NCBI GenBank assembly: GCA_016720705.1
Contig: JADKKB010000007.1
Span: 1,674,001 to 1,738,000 of the forward strand
Direction: 5' to 3'
Origin: Chloracidobacterium sp.
Lineage (GTDB): Bacteria > Acidobacteriota > Blastocatellia > Pyrinomonadales > Pyrinomonadaceae
DNA length: 64,000 nucleotides
The position numbers and the translations under genes are program-made. This document shows, one piece after another, positions 41,889 to 50,526 of the stretch (within the stretch, counting starts at the first letter, position 1; every line of letters begins with the position of its first letter). The notes beneath the pieces were generated by a model. That model saw nothing but the letters and a program-made list of their open reading frames with translations. It was not told the DNA's origin and did no database searches.

Positions 41889-43907
41889 ATGACGACTGCA
41901 AAAACCGACATCGACCAACTCTGCATTAACACCATTCGTACGCTTTCGCTCGATGCGATCCAAAAAGCGAATAGCGGACATCCGGGCTTACCGCTTGGTA
42001 TGGCTCCCGCGGCTTATGTGCTGTGGACCAAGTTTCTCAGGCACAATCCAAAAAATCCGAAATGGTTTGGCCGCGACCGGTTTCTGCTGTCAGCGGGCCA
42101 CGGGTCGATGCTGATTTACAGTCTGTTGCACCTGACCGGCTATGACCTTTCGCTTGACGACATCAAGCAGTTTCGCCAGCTACATTCAAAGACGCCGGGA
42201 CATCCCGAAAATGTTCTTACGCCGGGCGTCGAGATCACGACCGGACCACTCGGCCAGGGTTTCGCAAATGGCGTCGGTATGGGCATTGCACAGGCGCACC
42301 TCGCGGCCAAGTTTAATGTAAAGGGCTCAAAGGTCGTCGATAATTACATTTATTGCATCTGCTCGGACGGCGATCTGATGGAGGGTGTGAGCTACGAGGC
42401 GGCATCGCTCGCCGGTCATCTCAAACTCGGAAATCTGATCTATTTGTACGACGATAACCGCATCACGATCGACGGCTCAACCGATCTTGCCTTCACCGAG
42501 GATGTGACAAAGCGATTTGAGGCGGCCGGTTGGCACGTTTCTGAGGTTGCTGACGGCAACGATATCAAAGCTATTGAGAGAGCGATCAAAGAAGCCCACA
42601 AGATAAAAAACCAGCCGAAGATCATCCGTGTTAAGACGATAATTGGCTATGGAATGCCAAAGCAGGGAACCAGCAAGGCACACTCTGACGCACCGGGTGT
42701 CGATGCGGTCAAGGAAACCAAACGCAATCTCGGATGGCCCGAAGACAAGAGTTTTTACATCCCCAAAGAAGCATCGGCGCACTTTCGCACGGCGATTAAG
42801 AACGGTGCCGCATTTGAGAAAGATTGGAATGCACTGGTCAAACAATATGAGAAAGCAGATCCGGAATTAGGTGCTGCTTTTGTTTCGATCCGCAGCAGTT
42901 CGCTGCCTGACGGTTGGGAAAGATCGCTGCCGAAATTTGAAGGGACCGAGGCCAAGGCGACGCGTGCATACAGTGGCGAGGTGATCAATGCGATCGCCGA
43001 TTCGCTGCCGAGCCTGATTGGAGGTTCAGCTGATCTCAAACCTTCGAATAATACTTACATCAATTCGTCCGCTGACATTCAACCGGGGACGTACGCCAAT
43101 CGCAACATTCACTATGGTATTCGCGAACACGCGATGGGCGCCGCGATGAACGGAATGGCTTTGTTCGGAAGCGTGATACCGTTCGGCGGCACATTTCAGA
43201 CGTTTTCCGACTATATGCGGCCGGCAATTAGACTTGCGGCGTTATCAGATACCCAGACGATCTTTGTGTTCACACACGATTCGATCGGCCTCGGCGAAGA
43301 CGGACCGACGCATCAGTCGGTCGAGCATCTCGCCGCAATGCGCGCGATACCGAATCTCGCCGTCATTCGCCCGTGCGACGCCCACGAGACCCGCGAAGCC
43401 TGGCGTGCCGCGATCAAGCGCCAGCACGCACCGACCGCATTTGCTCTGTCACGGCAAAAGGTCGCGCTTATCGACCGCAAAAAGTTTGCCGATGCAAAGG
43501 GCCTGCACAAGGGTGCATACGTACTCGCCGAAGCCGAAACTAAGGCCGGAAAGGCGACCGCACCAAAATTGATCATCATCGCCACCGGAAGCGAGGTCGG
43601 CCTCGCGATGGAGGCCCGCGAGCATCTGAACGCCGCCGGGACGCCGACCCGAGTCGTGTCGATGCCGTGCTGGGAGTTCTTTGACGCTCAAACGCAGAAG
43701 TATCGTGACGAGGTCCTGCCGCCTAAGGTAACGGCCCGTCTGGCCGTAGAAGCAGGCGTATCTCAGGGCTGGCACAAGTACGTCGGTGACAAAGGCGATA
43801 TTCTCGCGGTCGATAAATTCGGCACCTCAGCACCGGCCGAAGATGTTTTTCGCGCTTATGGATTCACGCTCCAGAATGTTATTTCGAAGGCAAAAGCGTT
43901 GATATGA
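41889..43907 (+). CDS. tkt: Transketolase
   Basis: This thiamin diphosphate enzyme transfers two-carbon units in the pentose phosphate pathway. The 672 residues are the normal length. The N-terminal ThDP-binding half contains LSLDAIQKANSGHPGLPLGMAP and the GDG motif in CSDGDLMEGVSYEA with a downstream asparagine (about 158-187). The catalytic glutamate is in HYGIREHAMGAAMNG, and the substrate loop HDSIGLGEDGPTHQ is intact. The C-terminal domain (IIATGSEVGLAMEARE, AVEAGVSQGWHKYVG) is complete. It pairs with the FGGY kinase upstream and overlaps the following TPR gene by four bases (ATGA). Confidence 0.97.
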   Translation: MTTAKTDIDQLCINTIRTLSLDAIQKANSGHPGLPLGMAPAAYVLWTKFLRHNPKNPKWFGRDRFLLSAGHGSMLIYSLLHLTGYDLSLDDIKQFRQLHSKTPGHPENVLTPGVEITTGPLGQGFANGVGMGIAQAHLAAKFNVKGSKVVDNYIYCICSDGDLMEGVSYEAASLAGHLKLGNLIYLYDDNRITIDGSTDLAFTEDVTKRFEAAGWHVSEVADGNDIKAIERAIKEAHKIKNQPKIIRVKTIIGYGMPKQGTSKAHSDAPGVDAVKETKRNLGWPEDKSFYIPKEASAHFRTAIKNGAAFEKDWNALVKQYEKADPELGAAFVSIRSSSLPDGWERSLPKFEGTEAKATRAYSGEVINAIADSLPSLIGGSADLKPSNNTYINSSADIQPGTYANRNIHYGIREHAMGAAMNGMALFGSVIPFGGTFQTFSDYMRPAIRLAALSDTQTIFVFTHDSIGLGEDGPTHQSVEHLAAMRAIPNLAVIRPCDAHETREAWRAAIKRQHAPTAFALSRQKVALIDRKKFADAKGLHKGAYVLAEAETKAGKATAPKLIIIATGSEVGLAMEAREHLNAAGTPTRVVSMPCWEFFDAQTQKYRDEVLPPKVTARLAVEAGVSQGWHKYVGDKGDILAVDKFGTSAPAEDVFRAYGFTLQNVISKAKALI

Positions 43908-45388
43908 GATCTATTGCCACTATAAGATATGTGCTGGCATCCGTCGTATTGACGCTGGTATGCAGCATCGTTTCCCAGGCGCAACCTGCGGACGTATTGA
44001 AGCGAGCAACCGAGGCGTCAAAGCTCGGTGCCGAACAATTCAAAAATTCCCAGTATGATGCCGCGATCGTGTCCTATTCGGAATACATCAAGCTTCGCCC
44101 GAACGCCTCGTTGGGTTGGTACAATCGCGGAATTTCGTATTATCAACGGGCGTCATTAAATCCTACGCAAGCGGACTATCGACAGGCGATCGCGGACATT
44201 TCGCAGGCCATCAAGATCGACCCGACGGAGTACGATTACAGACTCTATCGCGGCCATTCATATTGGCGACTGATCTCTGTAGATTTTCAGAAGAGCAGCG
44301 TTGCCGCGATCGCGGACTATTCTGCCGCGATCAGGCTGGACGCAAATCGGTCGGCTGCCCATAGCGGACGCGGCCAGGTCTATTTTGAACTGCAGCAATA
44401 TGATAAGTCCCTCACGGATCTGAATACCGCGATCAGACTGGATCCCAACGATGCTGTGCCGTACTTTTTTCGCGGCAAGGTCCACCACTACTTCAAGAAC
44501 AATACCGCCGCCAGGGCCGACCTCGGTCGAGCTCTCAAGCTGTTTCCCAACTATGTTGCGGCCCGATCGTATCTTGAATATATGGACGACGAGGCCAAGA
44601 GATCCAACACGAAAATAGCTGCAAAACCGATCACGCAACCTGTCGTTCCGTCAGCAGTTTCACCGTCGAACAGGCCGATAACTGACCCGTATATGGGGCT
44701 TAAACGGGCCCAGGATGCCGAAAGTTCAGGTGACTATCGCGGTATGCTGGACGCGGTCGATCGATCGCTTCCCTTTATCAAAATGGAGTCGGCGAGCTTG
44801 CCCAAGGATGACCTGATGACGCTCACGTATTTGAGTCTTTTGCATAAAAGAGCACGTGCGAAAACGGCGCTAAAGCGTTACACGGAGGGCGACGAAGATC
44901 ACAAAAAAGCAGCACTTGATGCTATGGCGAATATCAATCGCCACAATAGCCGAGCCGTTGAGAGTATGAAAAAGGACTTGATCGGGTCCGGCATAGGCAT
45001 CATTATGGGCGAATTCGAAACAGGTCGGGCCGCCGGTATTTGCCAGTCCGCTTTTGACGATGCCAATCACTGGTATGATACGGCCGCTCGAGAGCGGCCA
45101 AAGGAGATGAGTGTTCTTCTATCGGCGAGCGTTCATATTGGTGCGATCCGCGAAATATGTTCGATGACCTATGTGTCGCTTGGCGATTATCAGGAGGGGC
45201 AGAACAGCGCCAAAACAAATAGAACAAAGAAGCTAAATGAAGCAGTTGCTAGCTATACTGAAGCGATCAGGTATCTTACGGTATATCGTGATGCGTACGT
45301 CCGGCGAGCATTGGTTTATCGGCAGTTACGCCGAAACGATCTCGCTGCCGCTGACGAAGCAAAGGCTGAACAGCTAAAAAAGCGTTAG
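43904..45388 (+). CDS. Secreted TPR protein
   Basis: A 494-residue TPR protein with an N-terminal signal peptide (YVLASVVLTLVCSIVSQAQ). Repeats run from about 30 to 235: GAEQFKNSQYDAAIVSYSEYIKLRPN, the pair around YRQAIADISQAIKIDP, and SLTDLNTAIRLDPNDAVPYFFRGK. The second half, about 270-494, is also helical and finishes with ALVYRQLRRNDLAAADEAKAEQLKK. The ATG overlaps the transketolase stop, so it is translationally coupled to a metabolic gene, which is odd for an exported scaffold protein. No partner can be named. Confidence 0.78.
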   Translation: MRSIATIRYVLASVVLTLVCSIVSQAQPADVLKRATEASKLGAEQFKNSQYDAAIVSYSEYIKLRPNASLGWYNRGISYYQRASLNPTQADYRQAIADISQAIKIDPTEYDYRLYRGHSYWRLISVDFQKSSVAAIADYSAAIRLDANRSAAHSGRGQVYFELQQYDKSLTDLNTAIRLDPNDAVPYFFRGKVHHYFKNNTAARADLGRALKLFPNYVAARSYLEYMDDEAKRSNTKIAAKPITQPVVPSAVSPSNRPITDPYMGLKRAQDAESSGDYRGMLDAVDRSLPFIKMESASLPKDDLMTLTYLSLLHKRARAKTALKRYTEGDEDHKKAALDAMANINRHNSRAVESMKKDLIGSGIGIIMGEFETGRAAGICQSAFDDANHWYDTAARERPKEMSVLLSASVHIGAIREICSMTYVSLGDYQEGQNSAKTNRTKKLNEAVASYTEAIRYLTVYRDAYVRRALVYRQLRRNDLAAADEAKAEQLKKR

Positions 45389-45455
45389 ATCGGTCTATGG
45401 CAAACGTGGCAAAATTGCCACCTGCAAAGGCTTTTAACCCCGCAGGCTGGAGTTA

Positions 45456-46400
45456 TCAATTGCCGCAGGTGGAGTGTTCCCAACTTACCAGCTTCATATT
45501 TGAGTATTGGTCCATACTGACGACAGCCTGAATGATGTGTTTTTCGCCTTCTTCGTCGATCTTCATACAAATGCGATAGGTCATCTCAAACATTCCTTTG
45601 TTTTCGGCCTTTAAGATACTAACGAGGGAATGGGCTACGCCCTTATCTTCAGAGTGTTTTTTAATTGCGAAATCAGCCGCGAGACCGATTCCGGGATCGG
45701 AGTTCTTGACCGTCGTAAAACCGTCTGCAGATTCGCCGCATCGACCATCTTTCCAATCTGTTAGCTTATAGTTGGAATACTGATCCATCGATACCAGGGC
45801 CAGTGCTCGCCCGGGTTTTCCATTATTTATGACCGACATGCATAATCGAAAATCTCGCGTTCCGAGAGTTGGTTCCTTGTCCTCCACTTTGACCATTTCG
45901 CCAAAAGTGATCTTCGACTTTGTCTTTGCGGATTGCAGGCGGATCGCATTTTGTGCCGCAAAATCAGCTCCGGGATCGTCCAGATCAACGGCCTTGTAAG
46001 CGGTATCAGGCTTAAAGCCGGGAACTGATGCGGCCGAACCATTGCCGCACGTCGACTTGGACCACCCCATAAGCTTAAGGTTTGAATATTGATCCATTGT
46101 CACAATGGCTTGGACATATGTCTGTTTGGCTTGGATCGACGTGTCAAGGCACAGCATAAAATCTCTTGCGCCGAGGATTGGTTCTTTATCGGAGGCCTTG
46201 ACGACACTGTTGAGCGTCACGGTGGTTTTAGAACGCGTGGATTGCTCGCTTACCGCAAACTTCGCGGCCATATCGACTCCGGCATCGTTGGTATCAGCAA
46301 CCGGGCGATAACCGCCTGATTGAGCCAAAGCGGTCAAAGTAAACACAAAGGTGACCGCATATGCGGACATTAAAAATCGCGTCACTGCTTTACCGTTCAT
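45456..46400 (-). CDS. Secreted protein of three degenerate cystatin-like repeats
   Basis: The 314-residue protein has a signal peptide (AYAVTFVFTLTALAQ) and three homologous repeats of about 90 residues starting near 29, 133 and 227. Each has a GY/YK start, a helix such as GVDMAAKFAVSEQS or GIGLAADFAIKKHS, a loop in the position of the cystatin QxVxG hairpin (KEPILG, KEPTLG, GMFEM), then FMLC/FRLC/YRIC, the invariant MDQYSN, and a W...CG end. The helix and layout resemble phytocystatins (LARFAV helix), and the neighbour at 46447 keeps the exact QVVQG motif. Here the central Gln and Val are lost, so inhibition is doubtful. Two cysteines per repeat may pair. A GAGGA ribosome site precedes the ATG. 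Confidence 0.7.
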   Translation of the reverse strand: MNGKAVTRFLMSAYAVTFVFTLTALAQSGGYRPVADTNDAGVDMAAKFAVSEQSTRSKTTVTLNSVVKASDKEPILGARDFMLCLDTSIQAKQTYVQAIVTMDQYSNLKLMGWSKSTCGNGSAASVPGFKPDTAYKAVDLDDPGADFAAQNAIRLQSAKTKSKITFGEMVKVEDKEPTLGTRDFRLCMSVINNGKPGRALALVSMDQYSNYKLTDWKDGRCGESADGFTTVKNSDPGIGLAADFAIKKHSEDKGVAHSLVSILKAENKGMFEMTYRICMKIDEEGEKHIIQAVVSMDQYSNMKLVSWEHSTCGN

Positions 46401-46446
46401 AGTTATCCTCTTTTATTACCCGATTTGCCCCGTGATCGACGGGTAC

Positions 46447-47127
46447 TTAATATATTGCTCCGCCAATGCTACAGTCGGTCTCCTTCCAACTCGACAGGCT
46501 GTAGTTCCGCTTTAGGTCTTGGTAAACAACCGCCGCGACCATCTGCGGTTCATCGCCCTCGACCTTCACACGCATACAGATGCGATAGTTCATACCCTGA
46601 ACGACCTGGCGTTCGGCACTAAGGATATCGTCCAGAGCAAATGCACCTGCCATTGCCTTGGATCTCTCGGCCACAGCGAAATTTGCCGCGGCGACCACCT
46701 GAGCGTCAGTTTTTGCCGCCGCCCCAAATCCTCCGACAACGGGCAGTTTCGAAACCGGTGCGACTGCGGTCTCACCACAGGTCGAAAGTACGAAACTCGA
46801 CAGCTTTCGATTATTCTTGAGGTCCACATAGACGACTGCAAGCACATAGAAAGTGTCGCTGCCATCAGCACTTACTTTCAAACAGAGTCGGTAATTTGAC
46901 CCTTGCACAACTTGTCGTTCGGCCTTTACGATATCTTCTAACGTATATTCTTTCTCTGTCTTTTCAGATTGGGCCTCGATCGCAAAGTCGGCCGCTGCAA
47001 CCGCTCCGGCATCTGTTTTTGCCACTGCTTTGTAGCCGCCGACCATCTGCGCAAAACTCGCAGACGCAAAAGTCAAAATCACTGCACAAGTTGATAGCAC
47101 GATTGCCGTTCGAACATTTGATCTCAT
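46447..47127 (-). CDS. Secreted two-domain cystatin-like protein
   Basis: A 226-residue exported protein (signal STCAVILTFASASFAQ) with two tandem domains, about 28-118 and 130-220. Each domain shows the features of a cystatin: an N-terminal Gly-Gly (30-31 and 132-133), the helix AAADFAIEAQSEK or AAANFAVAERSKA like the plant cystatin LARFAV helix, then a strand ending in the cystatin inhibitory motif QxVxG as QVVQG (72-76 and 174-178), and a C-terminal Ser-Ser-Phe/Trp (Trp214) where cystatins have their second hairpin. Cystatins block papain-type cysteine proteases. Each domain also has two cysteines (82/117 and 184/219). The 3-repeat paralogue follows 46 bases downstream. Assignment is by eye, without a profile search. 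Confidence 0.75.
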   Translation of the reverse strand: MRSNVRTAIVLSTCAVILTFASASFAQMVGGYKAVAKTDAGAVAAADFAIEAQSEKTEKEYTLEDIVKAERQVVQGSNYRLCLKVSADGSDTFYVLAVVYVDLKNNRKLSSFVLSTCGETAVAPVSKLPVVGGFGAAAKTDAQVVAAANFAVAERSKAMAGAFALDDILSAERQVVQGMNYRICMRVKVEGDEPQMVAAVVYQDLKRNYSLSSWKETDCSIGGAIY

Positions 47128-47265
47128 CTATTTTTCCTCTATTGATTGAATCTGCTGACCTCGTAAGTCTGAGGTTAGAGCAGGTATCGTGTCAAACGGT
47201 TGTCCGCAATCAAAACGATTACTGTGGATCACGAACGGCATCTATTCAAAAACAGTCTCCGGACC

Positions 47266-48423
47266 TTAAAAGAGCGCGGTGACTGAGCGTCTGATATTGT
47301 CGGCCCACTTCAGTTCGCCTCCGGCACTTTCGGGAGCTAGTAAATTGGTATTAAAAACGACTATCGCCGCCTTTCGCTTGTCGGGATCTACGTCGAGATA
47401 GCTGATGAAACCGTTTTGATCACCGCCGTGTCCGAAGTGGCGTTTGCCCAGCCTTGTATCCAGAAAATATATCAGGCCGATGTCGGTCGTAAAACCGCGG
47501 CTACCATTGGCGTCGACCTCGACTTGCAATTGAGGTCGCCACATCTCCTCGAGCGATGAGCGTTTGAGAATGGTTTCGTAAACTCCATTTTTGGCATCTC
47601 CGATCAGAAATTGCAGATACTTGAGCATATCGCTGATCGGCGAATTGAGCCCGCTGTTCGATACCGTAATGCCCGTATCGGCATCAAAACGGCCTTCGGT
47701 TCGCTTGCCGTCCCGTATGTAATACGAATGTGACCGGTGTTTGATCAAATGCGGCGGCGTAGTGTCAAAATAGCTCCGATACATCTCGAGCGGCCGAAAG
47801 ATGTTCTTGTCGATGTAAATCTCGTAATCCTCGCCCGAGAGTTTTTCGATGATCTTGCCGAGAAAGATAATTCCCGGATTTGAGTAGCTAAATTTGCTTC
47901 CCGGCTTGAACGTGATCTCGGTGTAGGGAAACATCGCGACCAACTGCGAATATTCCGTCGGTTCGAATGGTTCCCAATCTTTGCCGCTGCCCCACGGCCA
48001 CGTGCCGCCGCGAAAACCCGCCGAGTGTGTCATCAAATGGCGGATCGTGATATCGTCCATCGATCCGAAGGAATTATGGACCTTTCGCAATTCCGGCAGA
48101 TATTTGGTCACCGGATCATCGAGCTTGAGCAGGCCGCGGTCGCGAAGCTGCATTATTGCAATTCCGGTAAAGGGCTTGGTATTTGATGCCCAATGCCAGA
48201 TCGTATCGTCGTCAACCGGCTGCTTTTTTTCCAGATTCGCCGAGCCATAATTGAGGCGCGAGATCTTACCGTCAGAAATAAATGCAAATGAGCTGCCGAC
48301 GATGCCGATACGCTTTAGCTCACTCTCATAGATAGGCTTAAGATCTGAAATAGAAGTCGGCATTTGGGCGTTTGAGGCGAGTCCGATCGCCAACATCAAA
48401 AACATTACGACAGATAGCCGCAT
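47266..48423 (-). CDS. Serine hydrolase, beta-lactamase class C-like family
   Basis: A secreted serine hydrolase of the beta-lactamase/AmpC-like esterase family (385 residues from ATG 48423). The signal peptide is LSVVMFLMLAIGLASNAQ. The active-site SxxK tetrad reads SNTK (Ser80, Lys83) in WHWASNTKPFTGI, the Tyr motif is FSYSNPG, and the third element is HFGHGGDQNG. Upstream in-frame codons exist to 48489, but the start with a signal peptide is preferred. Members include D-aminopeptidases, esterases and rarely true beta-lactamases; function cannot be decided. The cystatin-like genes lie downstream on the same strand about 138 bases away. Confidence 0.88.
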   Translation of the reverse strand: MRLSVVMFLMLAIGLASNAQMPTSISDLKPIYESELKRIGIVGSSFAFISDGKISRLNYGSANLEKKQPVDDDTIWHWASNTKPFTGIAIMQLRDRGLLKLDDPVTKYLPELRKVHNSFGSMDDITIRHLMTHSAGFRGGTWPWGSGKDWEPFEPTEYSQLVAMFPYTEITFKPGSKFSYSNPGIIFLGKIIEKLSGEDYEIYIDKNIFRPLEMYRSYFDTTPPHLIKHRSHSYYIRDGKRTEGRFDADTGITVSNSGLNSPISDMLKYLQFLIGDAKNGVYETILKRSSLEEMWRPQLQVEVDANGSRGFTTDIGLIYFLDTRLGKRHFGHGGDQNGFISYLDVDPDKRKAAIVVFNTNLLAPESAGGELKWADNIRRSVTALF

Positions 48424-48557
48424 TATATGACCTCGCAGTTTGATTTGAGATTGCACGGCAATAATAATGATGACTCGCGATAATTTCAAACCAAGCGGCG
48501 GCGTGACACATTATTTGCCGGTCGTGTTTGGTGCTTTCGAACTGTTATATTATCTAA

Positions 48558-50447
48558 ATGATGAGTGTTTACGAGGAATTGAACGATACCCAACAATTTG
48601 CCTGCCGCGTGATAGCCGATCACGCCCGGTCGACCGCATTTTCGATCGCCGACGGCATCCTGCCCGGTAATGAGGGCCGCAACTACGTTTTGCGCAAGAT
48701 AATGCGGCGAGCGATCTATAACGGCCGCGAACACCTCGGGTTAAAAGATCTCTTTTTCTATAAAGTATGTGATTTTGTCGTCGGCGAAATGAGCGGTGCG
48801 TATCCCGAACTTGCCACACAGCGTGATTTTATTGGCAAAATGGTTCGACTCGAAGAGGCGCGATTTGGAACAACGGTTACCGTTGGCCTCGCGCGCCTTA
48901 ATGATCTCGACCTGAACTCGGAAACACCAAAGGATGACGAACTGTTTCGCTCGATCGGCAAACTCTATGACACCTTCGGCACGCCGCGCGATCTGATCCG
49001 CGTTTTTCTGGAGCAAAAAGGCATTGAATTTGCCGAAGATGATTACAACGACAGGTTTGACTCGGCTCTTCACGAATTGCAGCAGCAGTCAGGTGTCGGT
49101 CAGACGGCGCGCAAATCGCAGATATCACCCGTCTATGCGGCGATGCTCGAAAAGGTGGGTGCCAATAAGTTTCTCGGATATGAGGCCACGCAGATCGACG
49201 GCGCACGCGTCGTCGCCATACTTGACGGCGAAGACGAGTTGGGCGAGATCGGCGAAGGCACTCAGGGCAGCATCATTCTCGACCGGACGCCATTCTATGC
49301 CGAATCAGGCGGCCAGGTCGGCGATAGCGGGCGTCTGACAAGTGCGAACGGATCGATCACTGTCTCGGACACATACTCGCCCGTTCAAGGTTTGATCATC
49401 CACAAGGTAACGGTAAATAACGGGGCCGTTACTGTCGGAGACCATTTAACGGCGACCGTCGATGCTGACAAGCGCGACGCGACGCGACGTAACCACACCG
49501 CAACCCACCTTGTTCACGCCGCACTTCGCGAGGTTTTGGGCACACACGTAAAGCAAGCCGGTTCGATCGTCGCGCCTAACTATTTGCGGTTTGATTTTAC
49601 GCATTACCAACCGATGTCGCCGGCCGAGATCACGGAGATCGAAGACCTCGTTAACCGATATATTCTCAAAAATGAGCCGGTCAGCACCGACGTTATGAAT
49701 ATCGAGGATGCGATGCGCTCCGGCGCAGTGGCTCTATTTGGCGAAAAGTATGGATCGGACGTTCGCGTTTTGAGTGTCGGCGGCGGCGAATTTTCGCGTG
49801 AGCTCTGCGGCGGTACGCACGTCCGTGCAACCGGCGATATCGGTTCGTTCAAGATTACGGCGGACGAGGCGATCGCATCGGGTGTACGCCGCATTAGGGC
49901 GATAACCGGCATCGATGCTTTCGAGCGTTTTCGTGATGACGAAGCGTTGATCAATGCATCACTAGGTGTGCTGAATACTCAACGCGACAATCTGCCGAAC
50001 GCCATCGCCCGTTTGCAGGACGACCTCAAAAAAACGCGCAAGGAAATGGACGAGCTAAAGCTCAAGATCGCGACCGGTTCGCTCGGCGGTGACGCCGTCG
50101 GCGACGAGCCCCGCGAGGTCAGCGGCGTTCAGGTCGTAGGCAAGATCGTCGAAGGCCTCGACGCCAATGGCACACGGCAGTTGTCGGACACGCTGCTTGC
50201 CAGACTCAAGTCCGGCGTGGTCGTTCTCGGCCGTAAAGACGAGGGCAAGGTCGGTATCATCGTCCGCGTTTCGGACGATCTCACCGCCCGCGTAAAGGCA
50301 GGTGATATTATTCGCGAGATCGCACCGATAGTCGGCGGTCGAGGCGGCGGCAAAGCGGATATGGCTGAAGGTGGAGGCACCGATCCGGACAAACTCGCCG
50401 AAGCGATAGACGCGGCTTACGATGTAATCGCTCGGATGGCTAGCTGA
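48558..50447 (+). CDS. Alanyl-tRNA synthetase-like protein without aminoacylation domain
   Basis: This 629-residue protein corresponds to alanyl-tRNA synthetase from just before the tRNA-recognition helical domain to the C-terminus. It opens at RVIADHARSTAFSIADG, LPGNEGRNYVLRKIMRRA, normally near residue 240 of a protein of about 870. The editing domain is intact with the four zinc ligands His313 and His317 (NHTATHLVH) and Cys417 and His421 (LCGGTHVRATGDIG). The C-Ala/DHHA1 end with VGGRGGGKADMAEGGG is present. The class II motifs 1-3 are absent. A TAA stop precedes the ATG directly and upstream DNA encodes nothing AlaRS-like, so it is not a broken frame in this window. It could be a trans-editing factor or half of a split alaS. 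Confidence 0.9.
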   Translation: MMSVYEELNDTQQFACRVIADHARSTAFSIADGILPGNEGRNYVLRKIMRRAIYNGREHLGLKDLFFYKVCDFVVGEMSGAYPELATQRDFIGKMVRLEEARFGTTVTVGLARLNDLDLNSETPKDDELFRSIGKLYDTFGTPRDLIRVFLEQKGIEFAEDDYNDRFDSALHELQQQSGVGQTARKSQISPVYAAMLEKVGANKFLGYEATQIDGARVVAILDGEDELGEIGEGTQGSIILDRTPFYAESGGQVGDSGRLTSANGSITVSDTYSPVQGLIIHKVTVNNGAVTVGDHLTATVDADKRDATRRNHTATHLVHAALREVLGTHVKQAGSIVAPNYLRFDFTHYQPMSPAEITEIEDLVNRYILKNEPVSTDVMNIEDAMRSGAVALFGEKYGSDVRVLSVGGGEFSRELCGGTHVRATGDIGSFKITADEAIASGVRRIRAITGIDAFERFRDDEALINASLGVLNTQRDNLPNAIARLQDDLKKTRKEMDELKLKIATGSLGGDAVGDEPREVSGVQVVGKIVEGLDANGTRQLSDTLLARLKSGVVVLGRKDEGKVGIIVRVSDDLTARVKAGDIIREIAPIVGGRGGGKADMAEGGGTDPDKLAEAIDAAYDVIARMAS

Positions 50448-50526
50448 TCTAAGCGGGATCGCTGGAATTATCGTCCGCTGATCCGGCTTAACTGTGTGTT
50501 CCGTGTCCAAACTTGCTGAGGCAATT

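Noticed and set aside
45406..45421. GTGGCA/TGCCAC hairpin between convergent genes as terminator
   Set aside because: The stem has only six pairs and no T-run on either strand; too weak to call.
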